Source: Isoetes taiwanensis (Eukaryota > Streptophyta > Lycopodiopsida > Isoetales > Isoetaceae). Taken from it: a stretch of DNA of 64,000 nucleotides. Under the pieces are notes generated by a model. It was given only the letters and a program-made list of their open reading frames with translations. It was not told the origin of the DNA and made no database searches. Location: NCBI GenBank assembly GCA_021234155.1, contig JAJEKV010000030.1, positions 876,901-940,900 of the forward strand, written 5' to 3'. Made by a program: the position numbers and the translations under genes. This document shows, piece by piece, positions 36,110 through 48,886 of this stretch (positions are counted from its first letter, which is position 1; each line of letters starts with the position of its first letter).

Positions 36110-39100
36110 CTTATTACGACATTAGCATTCTTGCATTCTGCTATAAAGGAACTGCTGTACAGCGGATGATGTTGGAGCTCACTATTACAATTACTAAAAG
36201 CCAGCTCTTACCAAAAGCCGGTGAACCTATTTTTGGAGCAATGCGTTGAGAATCATGGACGTACTTAGGATCCACAAATTAGCAACAGGAAAGGCATCAC
36301 ATTTGATCTCGAAACAGCAAAAAATCAAGGCATGGATTCGAAAGAAACAAAATCAAGGCTGTAAGATACTCAATTTTTCGCAATGCCAAAGGTCACGGGC
36401 CCATATCCTCCTTACTCTGCAGCTCTCGAGCTTAGGCAGAGGCCTGAATAGTGAAGGCTTGAACACGTCAAAGAAGAATGACGGCCCGTCAGAAGAATAA
36501 TTTATTTGCATGGCACGTGGCAGTAGCAAACCGACGTAAGTTAAGTGCGACAGGAAACCGACAAACATGTCTTCAAGTTTCCGTTACCGGCTACGTTCGG
36601 TAAGTGTCCTATTTGTGCGGGCCCCCCTAACCCTTCTTAATGCAAAAAGCAAGGATTTCGTGTATACCAACTTCACCTAAACGTATATATACGTAGGATT
36701 TCAATGTCTACGATTATATAAATACATTGGCCCTTGACTATGTCTTACCTATTATTTTTGTCCCTTGCAACATTGGATCTTCCCATGATGTTACTTCATA
36801 CTGTTCTTCTGCTCTTCGACCATCCGCCTGGCTTCTTCTGCATCAACCCTCCCTTCCTATTCACACATACTGCTTTCTTGCATCATTGTATATGCATTCA
36901 TGCCTCCGTCATTGTTCATACTTCATGCTTCTTTCTTACTTCACGATCACCCCATACCTACTACAAAAATATCATTCAACTACCATGTCATCCTTGTTGC
37001 ATAAAGTTGCTAAAAAGGCTGCCTCTGGATAAGAGATGCCTTAAATTAAGCTACCTATAGAAGATGTCCTGGGCGCAATTGTCCTTATATGCTTCTCAAC
37101 TCAGTTTATGATTATAAATATCACTCTTCTATTCTTACTTTACCTCATTTCCCAACATAAACATTTTTTACTATCATATTTAGTTTCTCAAATGGAATGC
37201 TATAAGAGATACATTGCATAAACACGAGGGTCATATAAAAATCTTAGTTTGTACTTTATTCTACTAGAAAACAACAAACTAGAGGTAAACCAACTAGTAT
37301 CAAGCATGTAGATAAAATAATATTCAACTAGTCAAGGAAAATATCAAGATTGGAAGAAGAATTAGATGTGATGGAGCCACCTTGTACTTTTTGGTATTCA
37401 ACATGTATCTAGCGTCTACCACGACTTACTTTCCAAATTTTAGTGCTTTCTGTGCTCAATTACAATGATATTTGACTTACTTTACAAAGGTCTTAGTTCA
37501 AAGGTCAAATGCCTCAATTCATGGGAACAAACCCAAAGAAGATGGATGATCTTGTAGCTAGAAATGTGCCTGTGGACATCTTCAATATACACAATGATGT
37601 TTGATTCCTTCATAAAGTAATTATGCATAGGCTACTGCTCCTTGTTTGAAAGATTCCAAAGGGTGTGTTTAAGAACATGACCATGGCATCAACATATGCC
37701 AATGAGCTCGGGAGTACCAAGTGAGAGGCAACATAGTTTGCAATGCAACACTAGTGAATGGTTGTAAAATGAAAATATTGCCTTTTGGATAAAAGGAAAC
37801 GAGTTTTTTACAATATCTAAGTGCACGTGATGGCTTGCCAAAGATATCTTGGATGCTATTTTAATGAAACGTAATGAATAAGGTTTACGGCATAAAAAAC
37901 AAGGGACTTGAAGCAGCATGCTTTATTATGTGGAGCAATGTAAGAATTATTGATGGCATAATAAGGAGAACCTTGGAGCAAAGGATTGGAAATAAATCTT
38001 AGATTGTAAGAAAATAATCGATGGCAAAAGTTAACGGCATGGTAGATTCATTTCAAATTAGCTCGCTTCTGTGCGAAGGAAGATGCTACATACCAAATCC
38101 GGCTCTGAGCATGTAGGAGGGGATGAACCGAGATTATGAATGATATTAAAAATTGATCTTTAGATCCCAGTCTACTTGTGACAGATAAATTAGATATTGG
38201 ATTAAGTATTTGGTCCGGATAGAATCCACAGGACACGATGAATTTCATTTAAATCGTTTTTTTTTTGTTTGATCAAACTATTTTAGATGCATTATTGAAT
38301 GCGGTTTCAACGATGAGGGTTTCAAATGCTTTTGCTCTTTTGTCAACATTGGACCTTTGAAGAAACAGATGCAGAAGACTTTTGGCACAATCTGCGTTGT
38401 CATTTTATTCTGAGTAGATTTGGGTTTTCCTGTCGATTCGAGCTGCAGATCCAGTTGGGCTAAAAAGGGTCAATGGTCTGGAATCTGATCTGTAGAACTA
38501 GGCTCTGTTTCTGACAAATCCACTCTTTCTGGCACATCCAATGGATTTGCAGCTATGGAAGAAGAATCCAAGGCAGAAGGCGGGTGATACGAATATGGTG
38601 CTCGAGGGAGTGGTTTTGCATGGAACAATATTTATTGATATGATCAAGTGAGAAAGTCATCCAGTATGTGAAAGCCTTGATATTAACAAAGAGAAAGATA
38701 AAATAAACCTTGACCTTTATTTAGAAGCAAAAAGGCAAAAAAAAAATATCGTTATCTATAAATAGAAGGTTGACTTTGAAAAACAATATCTCCATGACCA
38801 CAACTCATAAATCAGCGATCCTTACCTTTTGGAAAGCTCTCGAAGTCTAGTTTCTAGATTGGCTTGGTCGTCCATAGATTTACGGTCTGAGAGTGATGCC
38901 TAGAAAGGGGTATAGGGGTCTAAGCTGACTGCACAATTAGATTCTTCCTATGTACCTTCTGATATTTTCTCTAGCTTCTTGCTTGATCGTATCAATTGAA
39001 GGAGTTCATGTAACACCAATGGTTCGTGGCTAGAAAGAGCTTGAACTATCATTCAAGTAAATTGGGATTATAACTTGATTTTGGGATACATTTTTAATTG

Positions 39101-39400
39101 CAATTTTTTAGTAACTTGATAAAAGTCACTACACGTTAACATATAATCACACACCTTAAGATAAATTCACACCTTAACTTCAAATTACAAAATCATATAT
39201 CACACTGCTCATGTACAACTTTTCATAACTGTGATTGATACATAGTAATGAAGAAAACATATTTACATAGTTTTTCATTTTTCCACCAGCATCCCCAATG
39301 ATATATGATAGCCTTATTCCTTACATCCTGAGGTATTGTAACTCTCACATTTTTACTTGGAATAGTTTTTGGAGTCCACGAATACAATACGGTTTCAATG
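36110..39400. other. Upstream region of the Kelch gene and unassigned DNA
   Basis: 36,110-36,600 should contain the 5' UTR and promoter of the Kelch gene on the minus strand; no clear TATA box is seen in it. On the plus strand 36,681-36,694 is the palindrome ACGTATATATACGT and 36,713-36,722 is TATATAAATA. ORFs at 36,727-37,060 are serine/leucine/histidine-rich and low complexity, and I do not call them. 37,060-39,400 shows no recognisable gene. Confidence 0.35.
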
Positions 39401-42009
39401 TCTAGCTAAAGATCAGGATCACAAGGATTTCTCCTCCACCTCTTTGTCCAACAATCTAAATATCTTTCTTTATCGGTGACATTACTCAACTGATGCACTG
39501 GACACCACCATTCCACGCGCACCTTATTGAAGTTAACATCCTCTTCTTCTTTGCAAATATCCGAGATGGTGTATCCCAACCATACTGGATAGGTCTCTAG
39601 ATCTGTTGGTTTTACTACTACAAATTGGTGGCATTCCACGTCAGTAGAAGGTTCATAACAACCCATGCCTAGATATTTTGGTCTATCCTTCTTAGGACCA
39701 ACATAGTGTTTGTCAGGTTGAGAAGGAGCATATGCCTTAACAATGCTACTAATGGTACCATTATCTTCGTCAGCACCAGCTAATGTTTTCCACCTACTTT
39801 TAGGGAACCACCCTTCTTCAAAATTTTCTTAGAGGATGTGTCTACCTCATCCAACAAGTTGATCACCTTCTTCCAGTAATCTATCAATGCACGATTAGTC
39901 TCATCCGAATTAGTTTGCCAATTATTGATATAGTCATTGATGCCATCCTTAGTCAATCCCAATTGCTTCACTTCTTCAGTTAGTTTTAGAGCTTTTGGTT
40001 GACCAGGAGGTATCATAAGCTTGCCATTTGCATCCCTGTGCCAAATTTCTGCCCCACCTCTCCACTTCTCCTCTGAAGGTCTCATTTTCCATTGCATGAT
40101 TGGAATCCCTTCTCTCACCCAAAAAGTGAATTGAAGAGGTCTAGAATGACATTCCATGTCGAGAGCATAACCATCTACAAAACTCTTCCAATCAGGCACT
40201 TCTTCTATGAGAGATCCTATAGGAGATGGAGTAGTACATCCATGAAATATTTCCAAGAGCCTAAAAAGTTGGTCACCATGCATTTGTCTCAATACATGAC
40301 TATATTTTCCAAACAATGCATCCACATCCTCATGAGTATGTAGGGCATTAGGAACCCCCAAATTGACTCTTTCAAAAATACCCACAATTTTGTTAAGTAG
40401 GATAGGAAAGAAACATCCACTGTTCTTATTTTGACCAAAGACAATTATCAAGTTGCAAGAGGAGCTTTCTAGATAGATCTCGAGGTTTAGCACGAGATGT
40501 TGAAGCTCCAACATGTTCATTAGGTCCATGCCTCCTAAACCTTGCCTTGCTAAACTTTTCAATACTATTAGGGTTTCCATCCAACAATGCACTATGTAGT
40601 GCCTGGCTAGCTGTAGGATCCTAGAGGTGACCATTATAACTATTCTCATAGTTTCTTAAACACCTCATTATACTCCCAATGTGAAAATCTGGACCATCAC
40701 TCCACAACTCTAAACTGAAATGGCCATAGTAGGTTTGAGACTGCCCATGCAAGATTGCCCCAGTCATTGAAATCTGCAAAGGGTATAATATTTCACATGA
40801 CTTAGGTATGTACTTGAATTGTGGAAGACAAGTTTTTTGTTGATCCATTTTATCATGTATAATACATAGATAGTTATTAGGTTCCATTGCAGATAAGGTC
40901 CTCCAAATCCAATAAGTTGATCTACATGATAGTTGATCTGTCATATGGTCCTTCATATATTCCCTTATCTTTGCCCTTAGACTTGGTTGCACAGTCTTAT
41001 CTAGTGTCTCCTTTAGCTTAGCACATAAATTGCACTTTGCAAAGTTGTTTTAAGCTGCTACGGTCACATGCTTGAAATGCTTATTCCATAGCCTACTAAA
41101 ACTGGTCTGGGATATAGAGGCCACTCCAAGTTCCCGAAGCAATGCATTTATTTCCTCTAATATGCTCTTCTGGGTACAATGGGATGGCAATCTCTTTTCA
41201 ACAACAACTCTATCCTGTTCATCCTTCTTACTTTTATGTGGCATGTTTTCTGCATTGAAATCCACATATCTTTCAAATATTTCCTTTGCAGCTATAGTTC
41301 TTGAGGTAGGCCTTACTAGGCCAGTGTTCCCGTGCAATGCAATTCTACTACCATTTTCATGTCTCTTTTGCCAGTTGTGCCAAGAAGAGGTTGGAATTCC
41401 ATGTATAACCATCCATGCTTTTGAACATATCCATTTTCCGTTCAATGGGAATCTTTTTTTCTTTGATCTTTCATCCTGAATTGCATAGCCAAATACGGTG
41501 TACATGAAATTCCTCCTGCTATCACACTTATGTTCCTGATATGTAGCTCTTGCTCCCACCATCTCGTCTATTGTGAACATTCTAATATAAGAGGCCCAAC
41601 AACACTCACTTCCTCTAACCTTCATCAGGGCTTCAGGAGAACAATCATAATCTGACTTGCATCTTTTGGTGGGATAATGTTTGAAAGTTGGAAGTGGCCT
41701 CTTGCTACACTGTGTGAACATTATTGACAATGGTTCTGCATCTATAGGAAACATGTAGTTCCCCACCAGTTGAATACTGTCCCTAGGCCATGCAACAATA
41801 GTTGCAACCTCTAGTTGCTTCACACAAGCAAGGCATTCTTGTTTGCCTGACCCCTTTTCCTTCCAATTGTCATATAATTTTGAGATTGCCACATCCCTTT
41901 TATTGTCTTCCCTAATCTTTCATCATTATTTGCATTGATAGGATCCGCTAGAACAATAATCCCTTTTCCTCTTTGCCTCTACATTTGCATGCATGCAGGA
42001 TCTTGACCT

Positions 42010-42204
42010 TTTTGTTTTTCCAATCGACCCGAGTATAAAGTACAATTTCCTTTCCTTTGCCATCATCCTTTTCATTTGTCGTCTTTTCCTTTCCTTTGCC
42101 ATCATCAATATCATTTGGAGTCTTTTCCTTTCCTTTGCCATCATCAACATCATTTGCAGTCTTTTCCTTTCCTTGGGCATCATCTTCATCATTTGGGGAT
42201 TTTT
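42010..42204 (-). repeat. 39-bp coding minisatellite in transposase N-terminus
   Basis: About four to five copies of a 39-bp unit encode G-K-G-K-E-K-T-x-N-D-x-D-D on the minus strand. It is a charged, disordered, lysine/aspartate repeat. The two other frames are also open through it, so it can expand without stops. The frame shifts just downstream (near 41,950). Confidence 0.7.
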
Positions 42205-42214
42205 CCTTGCCTTG

Positions 42215-42320
42215 TTTTTTTTTTTTTTTTTTTTTTGAAGGCAAGAATGATATGTATTGTATTCAAAAGATAAGAGTGTTTACACATACAGTGAGTCCAG
42301 AGCTGCTATCAAATCTCAAA
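42215..42320 (-). mobile_element. 5'-truncated non-LTR retroelement insertion with A-tail
   Basis: On the minus strand, about 84 bp ('...atcttttgaatacaatacat...cttgccttc') end in an A-run of 22 bases (T-run 42,215-42,236 on plus). The insertion is flanked by an 11-bp duplication TCCTTGCCTTG (42,204-42,214 and 42,321-42,331). Removing the insert plus one duplicate restores the frame of the lysine-rich repeat of the transposase, which confirms it as a post-formation insertion. Its short length and A-tail fit a LINE 3' end or a SINE. Confidence 0.8.
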
Positions 42321-42708
42321 TCCTTGCCTTGATCAGCATCATTGGGGGCATTTTTTTTAGCATGTTGCATGCCATTGACCTAAAATGCATAAAAACATAG
42401 AATAAGTTAGTATATCCAAATAACATCTCCCCAACATGTTCTTAAATGAAAGCATACTTTCTTTAATCAATATAGGAAAGCATCTTATATTATAATGTTT
42501 TGGTGCAAGTAATGGACCACGCCCTAATTTAAAGGGCTAAGATCGTCTGAGCCTAATCTAAAGGCCAAGATCACCTCTAGCTTATGTTAGACAGTCCAGA
42601 TAGTCTACAATTTTCTTCCCTTTTTTTTCGCACTACCAATTTAGGGCTCTCCAAGCGCCGAAGGGGCTGCCGGAACTTGAAACAAATTTTGATGCAAAGG
42701 GAAGACAA

Positions 42709-43103
42709 TGGCTGGTTCCATCGTTCGTTCTCAGGCCTTCTTAAACTTCGGTTCGGCCATGGCAACTATGGTCTTCACAAATCTACGCCCGTAAAATAGT
42801 TGCTTTGTGTTCAGAACACGGTGGGACAAAAATAAAAGCTTCGGCCTTTTTAGAAATCCCTGCAGGCTCTCACATTTCTGTGCCTCTCACGAACGGATTA
42901 ACACCTGGACTGATGTGCAGAGTGCATTGCATGAAGGAATTTTTTCAATTCAAAGATATTCTATAGGCAAATCAAGTGCAGAACCTACTATTCCAAAATT
43001 GCCTTTAATTTGGCATGGACCAAGTATAGGTTCTCTAACATGCACAATTTCTGCTTCAGATGATGTTCCTATTCCTTCTAGGTTTGAACCGGTTGATGCT
43101 TAA
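42709..43103 (+). pseudogene. Unrecognised gene fragment with transit-peptide-like start
   Basis: An ATG at 42,709 opens M-A-G-S-I-V-R-S-Q-A-F-L-N-F-G-S, a start typical of organelle-targeted proteins, but stops after 28 codons. A second frame (42,807-43,103) runs to P-I-P-S-R-F-E-P-V-D-A. Immediately afterwards another frame shows a hydrophobic stretch (A-V-A-L-S-S-L-L-F-V-F-L-F). Joined loosely, this resembles a small targeted membrane protein broken by frameshifts. I do not recognise it, and chance is possible. Confidence 0.25.
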
Positions 43104-43267
43104 GGCCGCGGTTGCATTATCCTCTTTGTTGTTTGTTTTTTTGTTTGAAGATGAATCAGCGCTTCTGATGACCTGTCTGCTGGCGACCTGTGTTGACCTG
43201 TCTACTAGCTAACGAACTACAGAAAAACAACTTAAAGAGGTGTGATTCCATCCTTCTAGAATGCTTT

Positions 43268-43850
43268 GTAGCTTGATAGATAATGTGACTAGGGTTCTCG
43301 CATCGTTTTCTGGGGAATGAGCTTCAGCCCTTGCTTTTGGAGCTTCCGATATGCATCAAGTTACATGCTAACAGAAGGTTCGATTCTTCCAATCTAGAGG
43401 TGAATAGCTGATCTAATTCCTTTTTCTTCTAATTTTCTTGCATTTTGCATTTTGCTGAAGTTGCATTTGCATTTCCATTAGCTGCATTTGCATTTTCATG
43501 CTTTTCGATTTCAGAATTTTTGACCAGGCAAATTTCAATGTGGGTTGTGGCATATGTAGGAGGGCATTATTGGCAGGAGTAGTACCAGGAAATGACCCGG
43601 ACATTTTTGTATTCCCAGCCTTTTCTTTTGGGACAACACCAATATGTTTTTCTCACGATCAAGATCAAGAAGTAAGTCCATTTTGGTACTTTGGATTAAA
43701 AGATAAATCACTCCTTGCCTTTGGGTATTCAAACCCTGCCTTTGCATTTTGATCGGCTTGGAGCTGCTCACATATTGTCTTCCCAATAATTTCAAAATTG
43801 TTTAGAGCTCGTTTATCTATTGGTGTTCCATAACGGTTTTATTCTTCTTC
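43268..43850 (+). repeat. Direct duplication, copy 1
   Basis: Starts near 'cttgatagataatgtgacta' and includes a 'ttgcatttgcatttcc' repeat and 'gtttttctcacgatcaagat'. The partner is at 44,526-45,115, about 1.26 kb away, with small indels. The source is unknown. Confidence 0.7.
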
Positions 43851-44525
43851 TTAGGAGAGAATTTCTATAGCCAGCAAGAGTAGATGATAAACAAGACATC
43901 TGCATCTATTTTAGATGAGCTTAGTAAACATTTGAGAATAAAAGTGTCGAACAGTATTTATCATAACTCTTATATCGTACTACTGTTCATTTGTCTAGAT
44001 TATAGTTAGTATGAATGTTGTTGAACTTATGCGTGATATTGGAAGTTGTAGATGCAGTATAATATGCAGTCAATGTTGAATTAAAAGCTGATGATTCTAG
44101 AAATACATCAGGCCAGTTGATAACCCGGGATTTGCCGAAACATCCATCCAAGCTAAAATAGTTAAGGGAACCTTAGCTTGAAAATTTTCCTCTTATGTTT
44201 TCACTTCAGCACTTCTCATTCTTGCAATTGCCTATTGCAGATAATAGCTATGCAAACTATCAACTATGCAAACTGAAGCATACATGTCATCAGTTGTAGT
44301 CATCTTTGTCTTAAACCATATTGCAAAAATCATTCCTTGCAAAAACCGTGGAGATCTGTATTTTTAGACAATGCCTTGAAAAGAAATGAAGGACAAAATT
44401 GTGGACAAGAAAAAATGGGCTTTGTATCTCTACTTTTGCATTAAGCAAACTCTATAACTGTGTCAAGTATTCAGCTATAGCATTTAGAATTGGGAATCCG
44501 GTAAGCTAGCAAATGATTTCTTATG

Positions 44526-45115
44526 CTTGATAGATAATGTGACTAGGGTTCTCGCACCATTTTCTTCGGAATGAGCTTCAGCCCTTACTTTTGGAGCATC
44601 CGATATGCATCAAATTATATGCTGAAAGCCAAAAGGTTTGATTCTTCAAATCTAGACGTGAATACTGATCTACTTCCCTTTTCTTCTATTTTTCTTGCAT
44701 TTTGTATTTTTCTGAAGTTGCATTTGCATTTCCATCAGTTGCATTTGCATTTTCATGCTTTTCGATTTCAGAATTTTTGACCAGACAAATTTCAATGTGG
44801 GTTGTGGCATATGTAGGAGGGCATTATTGGTAGCAGTATTCCCATGATAACCTATCAAATGACCTTGACATTTTTGTATTCCCGCCTTTTCTTTTGGGGC
44901 AACACCAATATGTTTTTCTCATGAGCAAAATCAAGAAGTCCATTTTGGTTGCAATAGCTTTGTTATTTGGATTACTTTGGATTAAAAAATAGATCACTTC
45001 TTGCCTTTGGGTATTCAAACCCTGCCTTTGATTGGTTTGGATCTGCTCACATATTGTCTTCCCTGTAATTTCAAAATTTGTTTAGAGCTCATCTATCTAT
45101 TGGTGTTCCATAACG
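44526..45115 (+). repeat. Direct duplication, copy 2
   Basis: Partner of 43,268-43,850 in the same orientation. The intervening 43,850-44,526 is not repeated. ORFs within both copies are short and parallel, and they carry no recognisable domain. Confidence 0.7.
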
Positions 45116-47520
45116 GTAAGCGTGACTATCCAATCCATTTGCCTATCTCAATTCGGAGACGATGTGCACCGATGCGAATTGAGACCATGAATCTGTATTT
45201 TTTTCATGGGCCAATAGGTACACAGGTAGTGTTGCGGGTTCCATTCCAGTGTGGGGTTCATGTGGTGCTGGTAATGTGTTGTGTTGACTTGTTCAAGGGT
45301 GCTGGCATCCCAAAGCTTTATTGAGGAAGCAAACATCAAGATATTGCTTTAAGCTATAGCGATCATCTTCTGTTTGCACCTATATGTACTTATACTGCTA
45401 CACATTCTATTTGGCTAGCCATTGATCCCTCTTTTACTTCCAGTAGGATTTGAGATGATGTGGCCCCATTGCCACGATGTAAGCCAGGTTGGGTAGATGA
45501 GCACCATCTATACTGAGCACCTTTTGAAAGTAGACTATGTGGCGATTAAGAGCCACATGATGCAAAATATGTTTTAACAGAGGGAGAAAATATGACAAAA
45601 GGATGTTAATTTATGAAAGATAAGGATGTCAATATGGTGTAATAATACAGTTGCATAGTTGAGACTAATTTAGTAGAAAATATGATATAATTATTGAATA
45701 AAATAGATATAAGCTACTCAAATATGCCATGGAATTGCCATAATGTGTCATTTTTGCGTTATATAGTCATGATTCAATGCTTCATGCAAAAGTTGACGCA
45801 CATTAGACATCAAAATATAACACTTTTAACATCAATCTCGTGACATTTAGTCATAAGGAGCTTGAGAATGCACATAGTGTCACTTTGCTTGATGTTAAAC
45901 CCACTGAAAAACATCCTTCTCTGTTGTAGTGATGGAAGATTGGATTTTTTGGATTTCTTACTGCAAATAAGGTCCTCATCCCAAAATCCATTTGTAGACT
46001 CTAGAATGGTGAAGATAACTCTCTTGGTCTTTGGCCATGACCAAGGACCCCGACAAAAATTTGTGCTAGCTCAAAGATCATGCAAATATTATTTGTATAA
46101 AGCCCTGACAATCATACATGATAAGACATATCAGAGAAATTATCTGTGCATTTAGACATTGTTGTTTGATAGTGTAATATGGAAATTAGGCATATTCCTT
46201 AGATTTTTAGATGAGCAGGCTCCTATGGTGTATACTATAGTTTTGAACCATCAGTTTCAATTTTGCCTTCACCTATCTTTAGTTTTATTTACCCCGTGAG
46301 ACCATTAAGTTGACATGAGAAGACATGCATTAGTAGGTCACTTGCATTTTGGAAAACTGAGAGAGGCAATTTTGATCATGAGAAAGGGTAAACTTTATAG
46401 AGAACGTTTTGGTAGATATAACACGAGAAAGGGTAAACTTTAAAGAGCATGCACTTGATTCCAATGATAGGGTTAATCTTGCGTATTGTTGGGCTTCAAG
46501 ATACAAATGGGATGGGGGTAAAAAAGGACTTCTACTATGCATGTACGAAAGAGTGGAGTTCTTGCAACCTATTGAGTAGGCAGGATACAGAGGAACAAAC
46601 ATGTCATATCTTAGTCCAATTAAGGCCATCGTGATATCTTACTAAATGTTGTTGGTAATCTACATTGATTACCTTAATCGGTCCAAAAATATCTGACATT
46701 GTAACAATGAGATCAATGGGTTACTTAAAGCTCGCTTAGCATATAAGTGGGTAGAATACATAGGCGGTTGAGAATTTATTTTTAATCATATACATATTAA
46801 TCCTTGCTTTGTTATTAGATCATTCTTTGGGATGATATTTTGTGAGGCTACATGGTCCTCATGGCTATTTTTCTTTTGGTTGTACTTTGTTTTAGGGAAA
46901 TTTCTAAAAATGCCTCTTTTTCCTCAAAATTGTTATAATGCCCTTGCATATTTTGAATTTCTTAAAATGTCCTATCTTTGGATCGACCTAAAAGTCCTCA
47001 AAGAATCGATATCGAAATTTCAACTTCAAAAACTGACAAAAACCAATCTCTACTTTAAACCCCACTCCAAAAACTCAAGAATCAATCATTTTAAATCCTC
47101 AAACAGCTCAGCTTCCTTAAATCCAGCATCATTTTTTGTGGACTGGTGAGATCTATTTTTCCACATAGATGAGAAGTAAGAAGTGGATTATCCATTTATC
47201 CTAGTGCAGATGGTTCATGAACTTCTACCAGGAAACAAAGCACAAAAAGGACAAAGCCTTCAATCCCGGATAATGTGTGATAAAAAATTAACAAGATGGT
47301 ATCTGCTTCGTTTGACAAAAGAAATGGTTCAAATCGTTCTTGTTATGAAACTGCCTCCAGTAGAACAGACAATAAAAAATAGACCCAACACCTAAATTCA
47401 ACTATGATCAGTTGTTTTCTGCAAGAAAAGTTTTTTATATCCTTGTCTACTAGAGAAGAGAAAGCAAGACTACTTTCTACATGCAGAATCAAAAGAGAAC
47501 GATTTTTAAAGTTTCTGGAT
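45116..47520. other. Unassigned DNA
   Basis: No gene recognised. 46,370-46,445 contains a direct repeat ('gagaaagggtaaacttta', two copies about 45 bp apart). ORFs of 60-105 codons on both strands have no domain and biased composition. Confidence 0.35.
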
Positions 47521-47521
47521 C

Positions 47522-47635
47522 ATTCTGATTACGAAATATATGTGCAAAAATGTAGGGCTAATGAATGCACATAAAAGAACTGGTATGTGCATTCATTAGC
47601 CCTACATTTTTGCACATATATTTCGTAATCAGAAT
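47522..47635. repeat. Perfect 51-bp inverted repeat with 12-nt loop
   Basis: Arms 47,522-47,572 and 47,585-47,635 are exact reverse complements over 51 bases. The loop is AAAAGAACTGGT. If transcribed, the RNA would fold into a long perfect hairpin. It resembles a young small-RNA hairpin locus, a foldback insertion, or an assembly artefact. Confidence 0.9.
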
Positions 47636-47887
47636 AGATTTGTAGCTTGAATTTATAATCAAATCCAGTAATAAAAGATGAAATTCCAGTGTATAAAGGA
47701 ACCACGGGAATTCAAGATGCTAGATTCATACTTGATCAGAATAACCAATTTTCAAAGCCATAATTAAGCGAGAGCTTTGTAATTATGAAATTAACCTAAT
47801 CTTCTCGGCATTGCCCTCTTGTTTGTTTTGGGCTTCATGCCCTATTCATTGTACCGTCTCACAGCCCTTTGAGGTCTTCGTGAACGT

Positions 47888-48013
<126 letters not shown>

Positions 48014-48442
48014 GGGTTGGCCACATGCTTGCCAAAATGCCGTCTCCTTTATATGCGTGGTATTTTTTTTGGGAGGAGAGAAGAAGCCATCTATCGAGCT
48101 CTAACACCGCCGTTAGGGCCTCTATTTTTGGTTTCCATGGGAGAACTACTCCATCAATCATTAGGTAGGTCAAGTTTTTGTGGGATAATTCCCCTCCAAT
48201 TTTGAATCGGCCTCCAAAATATGGGATATTTTTTCCCTATTCCTATTTGGTAGGTAAGCTTTGTGGGATAATTCTTTTGTTGTGTTCTTTGTGTAGGGTT
48301 CCACTTCTACGATTTCTATCATGGATCCATTGATTCTGGAATGATTGCCATGCTATTGCGTGCTCTTACAATGGATCGCATTCCAAAGGTTCTGTTCAAA
48401 CACGGAATCAAGCGAGCTTGAAGACCCAATGAATCTATTTCG

Positions 48443-48838
48443 ATGGCGATGCCTTGCCGGAAAATGGTGATCTGTTCTTACGTCTTTGCCTCATCTTTGA
48501 TGTTAGCCGGATCATGCCGGATTAGAAGGCCACCTAGAAGATTTTGGATTGCTCCAAGGCAAAGGACCCAATGGGATAATATAGATAATCACGCATGGAA
48601 TTGTATAACTTCTTTTGAAGATGATATGTGGCATCAATTTTACAGAATGAAGAGGGCCAGCTTTGAGAGATTAGTCGGGCTCGTCGTCCCTTATTTGATT
48701 AGGCCAGGGTTTAAGGTTAGGGCCCCAGTTGATCCCAGGAAAGCTGCCATGGTTCTTTACTTTCTGTCACACGGTGATATGCCTTTGCATGTACAATTGG
48801 TTGCAATTTCACAAGAATTTCTCTCCATTGTGAATTAG
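48443..48838 (+). pseudogene. PIF/Harbinger transposase N-terminal fragment (HARBI1/ALP1-like)
   Basis: A 131-codon frame. Residues 50-120 read W-H-Q-F-Y-R-M-K-R-A-S-F-E-R-L then K-A-A-M-V-L-Y-F-L-S-H-G-D. This matches the F-R-M-S-R-x-T-F and V-A-I-x-L-x-x-L-A-x-G pattern that precedes the catalytic core of Harbinger (HARBI1/ALP1) nuclease-type transposases. The frame stops before any D-D-E core residue, and no core is seen downstream. Full-length relatives are about 350-450 aa, so this is a 3'-truncated relic. It lies between two (CT)n tracts. Confidence 0.55.
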
Positions 48839-48886
48839 AAAGATTCAGACTGCCATTGGTAACCAGTTTCATTTCATTTAGAAGAT

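Larger units (their letters stand above)
39406..42385 (-). pseudogene. DUF7869-like transposase, copy B
   Basis: Minus strand. An N-terminal repeat region (42,385-41,930) leads into a 280-codon frame (41,892-41,050) with K-W-I-C-S-K-A-W-M-V-I-H-G-I. This parallels the conserved pre-core helix of DUF7869 proteins, and S-F-S-R-L-W follows. The same frame continues after one TAA (41,052-41,050) with F-A-K-C-N-L-C, then I-I-H-D-K-M-D-Q-Q-K-T (first Asp), G-A-I-L-H-G and G-H-F-S-L-E-L-W. L-L-L-Q-L-D-N-C (second Asp) is in that frame too. After a frameshift near 40,445 come Q-N-K-N and H-T-H-E-D-V-D (third acidic site), the best family signature. A further frameshift precedes the C-terminal part (39,666-39,406). 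At least two frameshifts and two stops make it non-functional. Related to the relic in the 10-kb element; no matching terminal repeats were found here. Confidence 0.7.

Noticed and set aside
36727-37060. Two overlapping plus-strand ORFs of about 100 codons
   Set aside because: Ser/His/Leu-rich, low complexity, two frames equally open. No motif, splice site or homolog recognised.
41072-41479. 135-codon plus-strand ORF
   Set aside because: Antisense to the 280-codon transposase frame that carries the conserved motifs.
42430-42480. Possible terminal inverted repeat of transposase copy B ('aagcatactttctttaatca')
   Set aside because: It resembles the TIR of the 10-kb element at about 15 of 19 bases, but I found no inverted partner beyond the 39.4-kb end and no target duplication.
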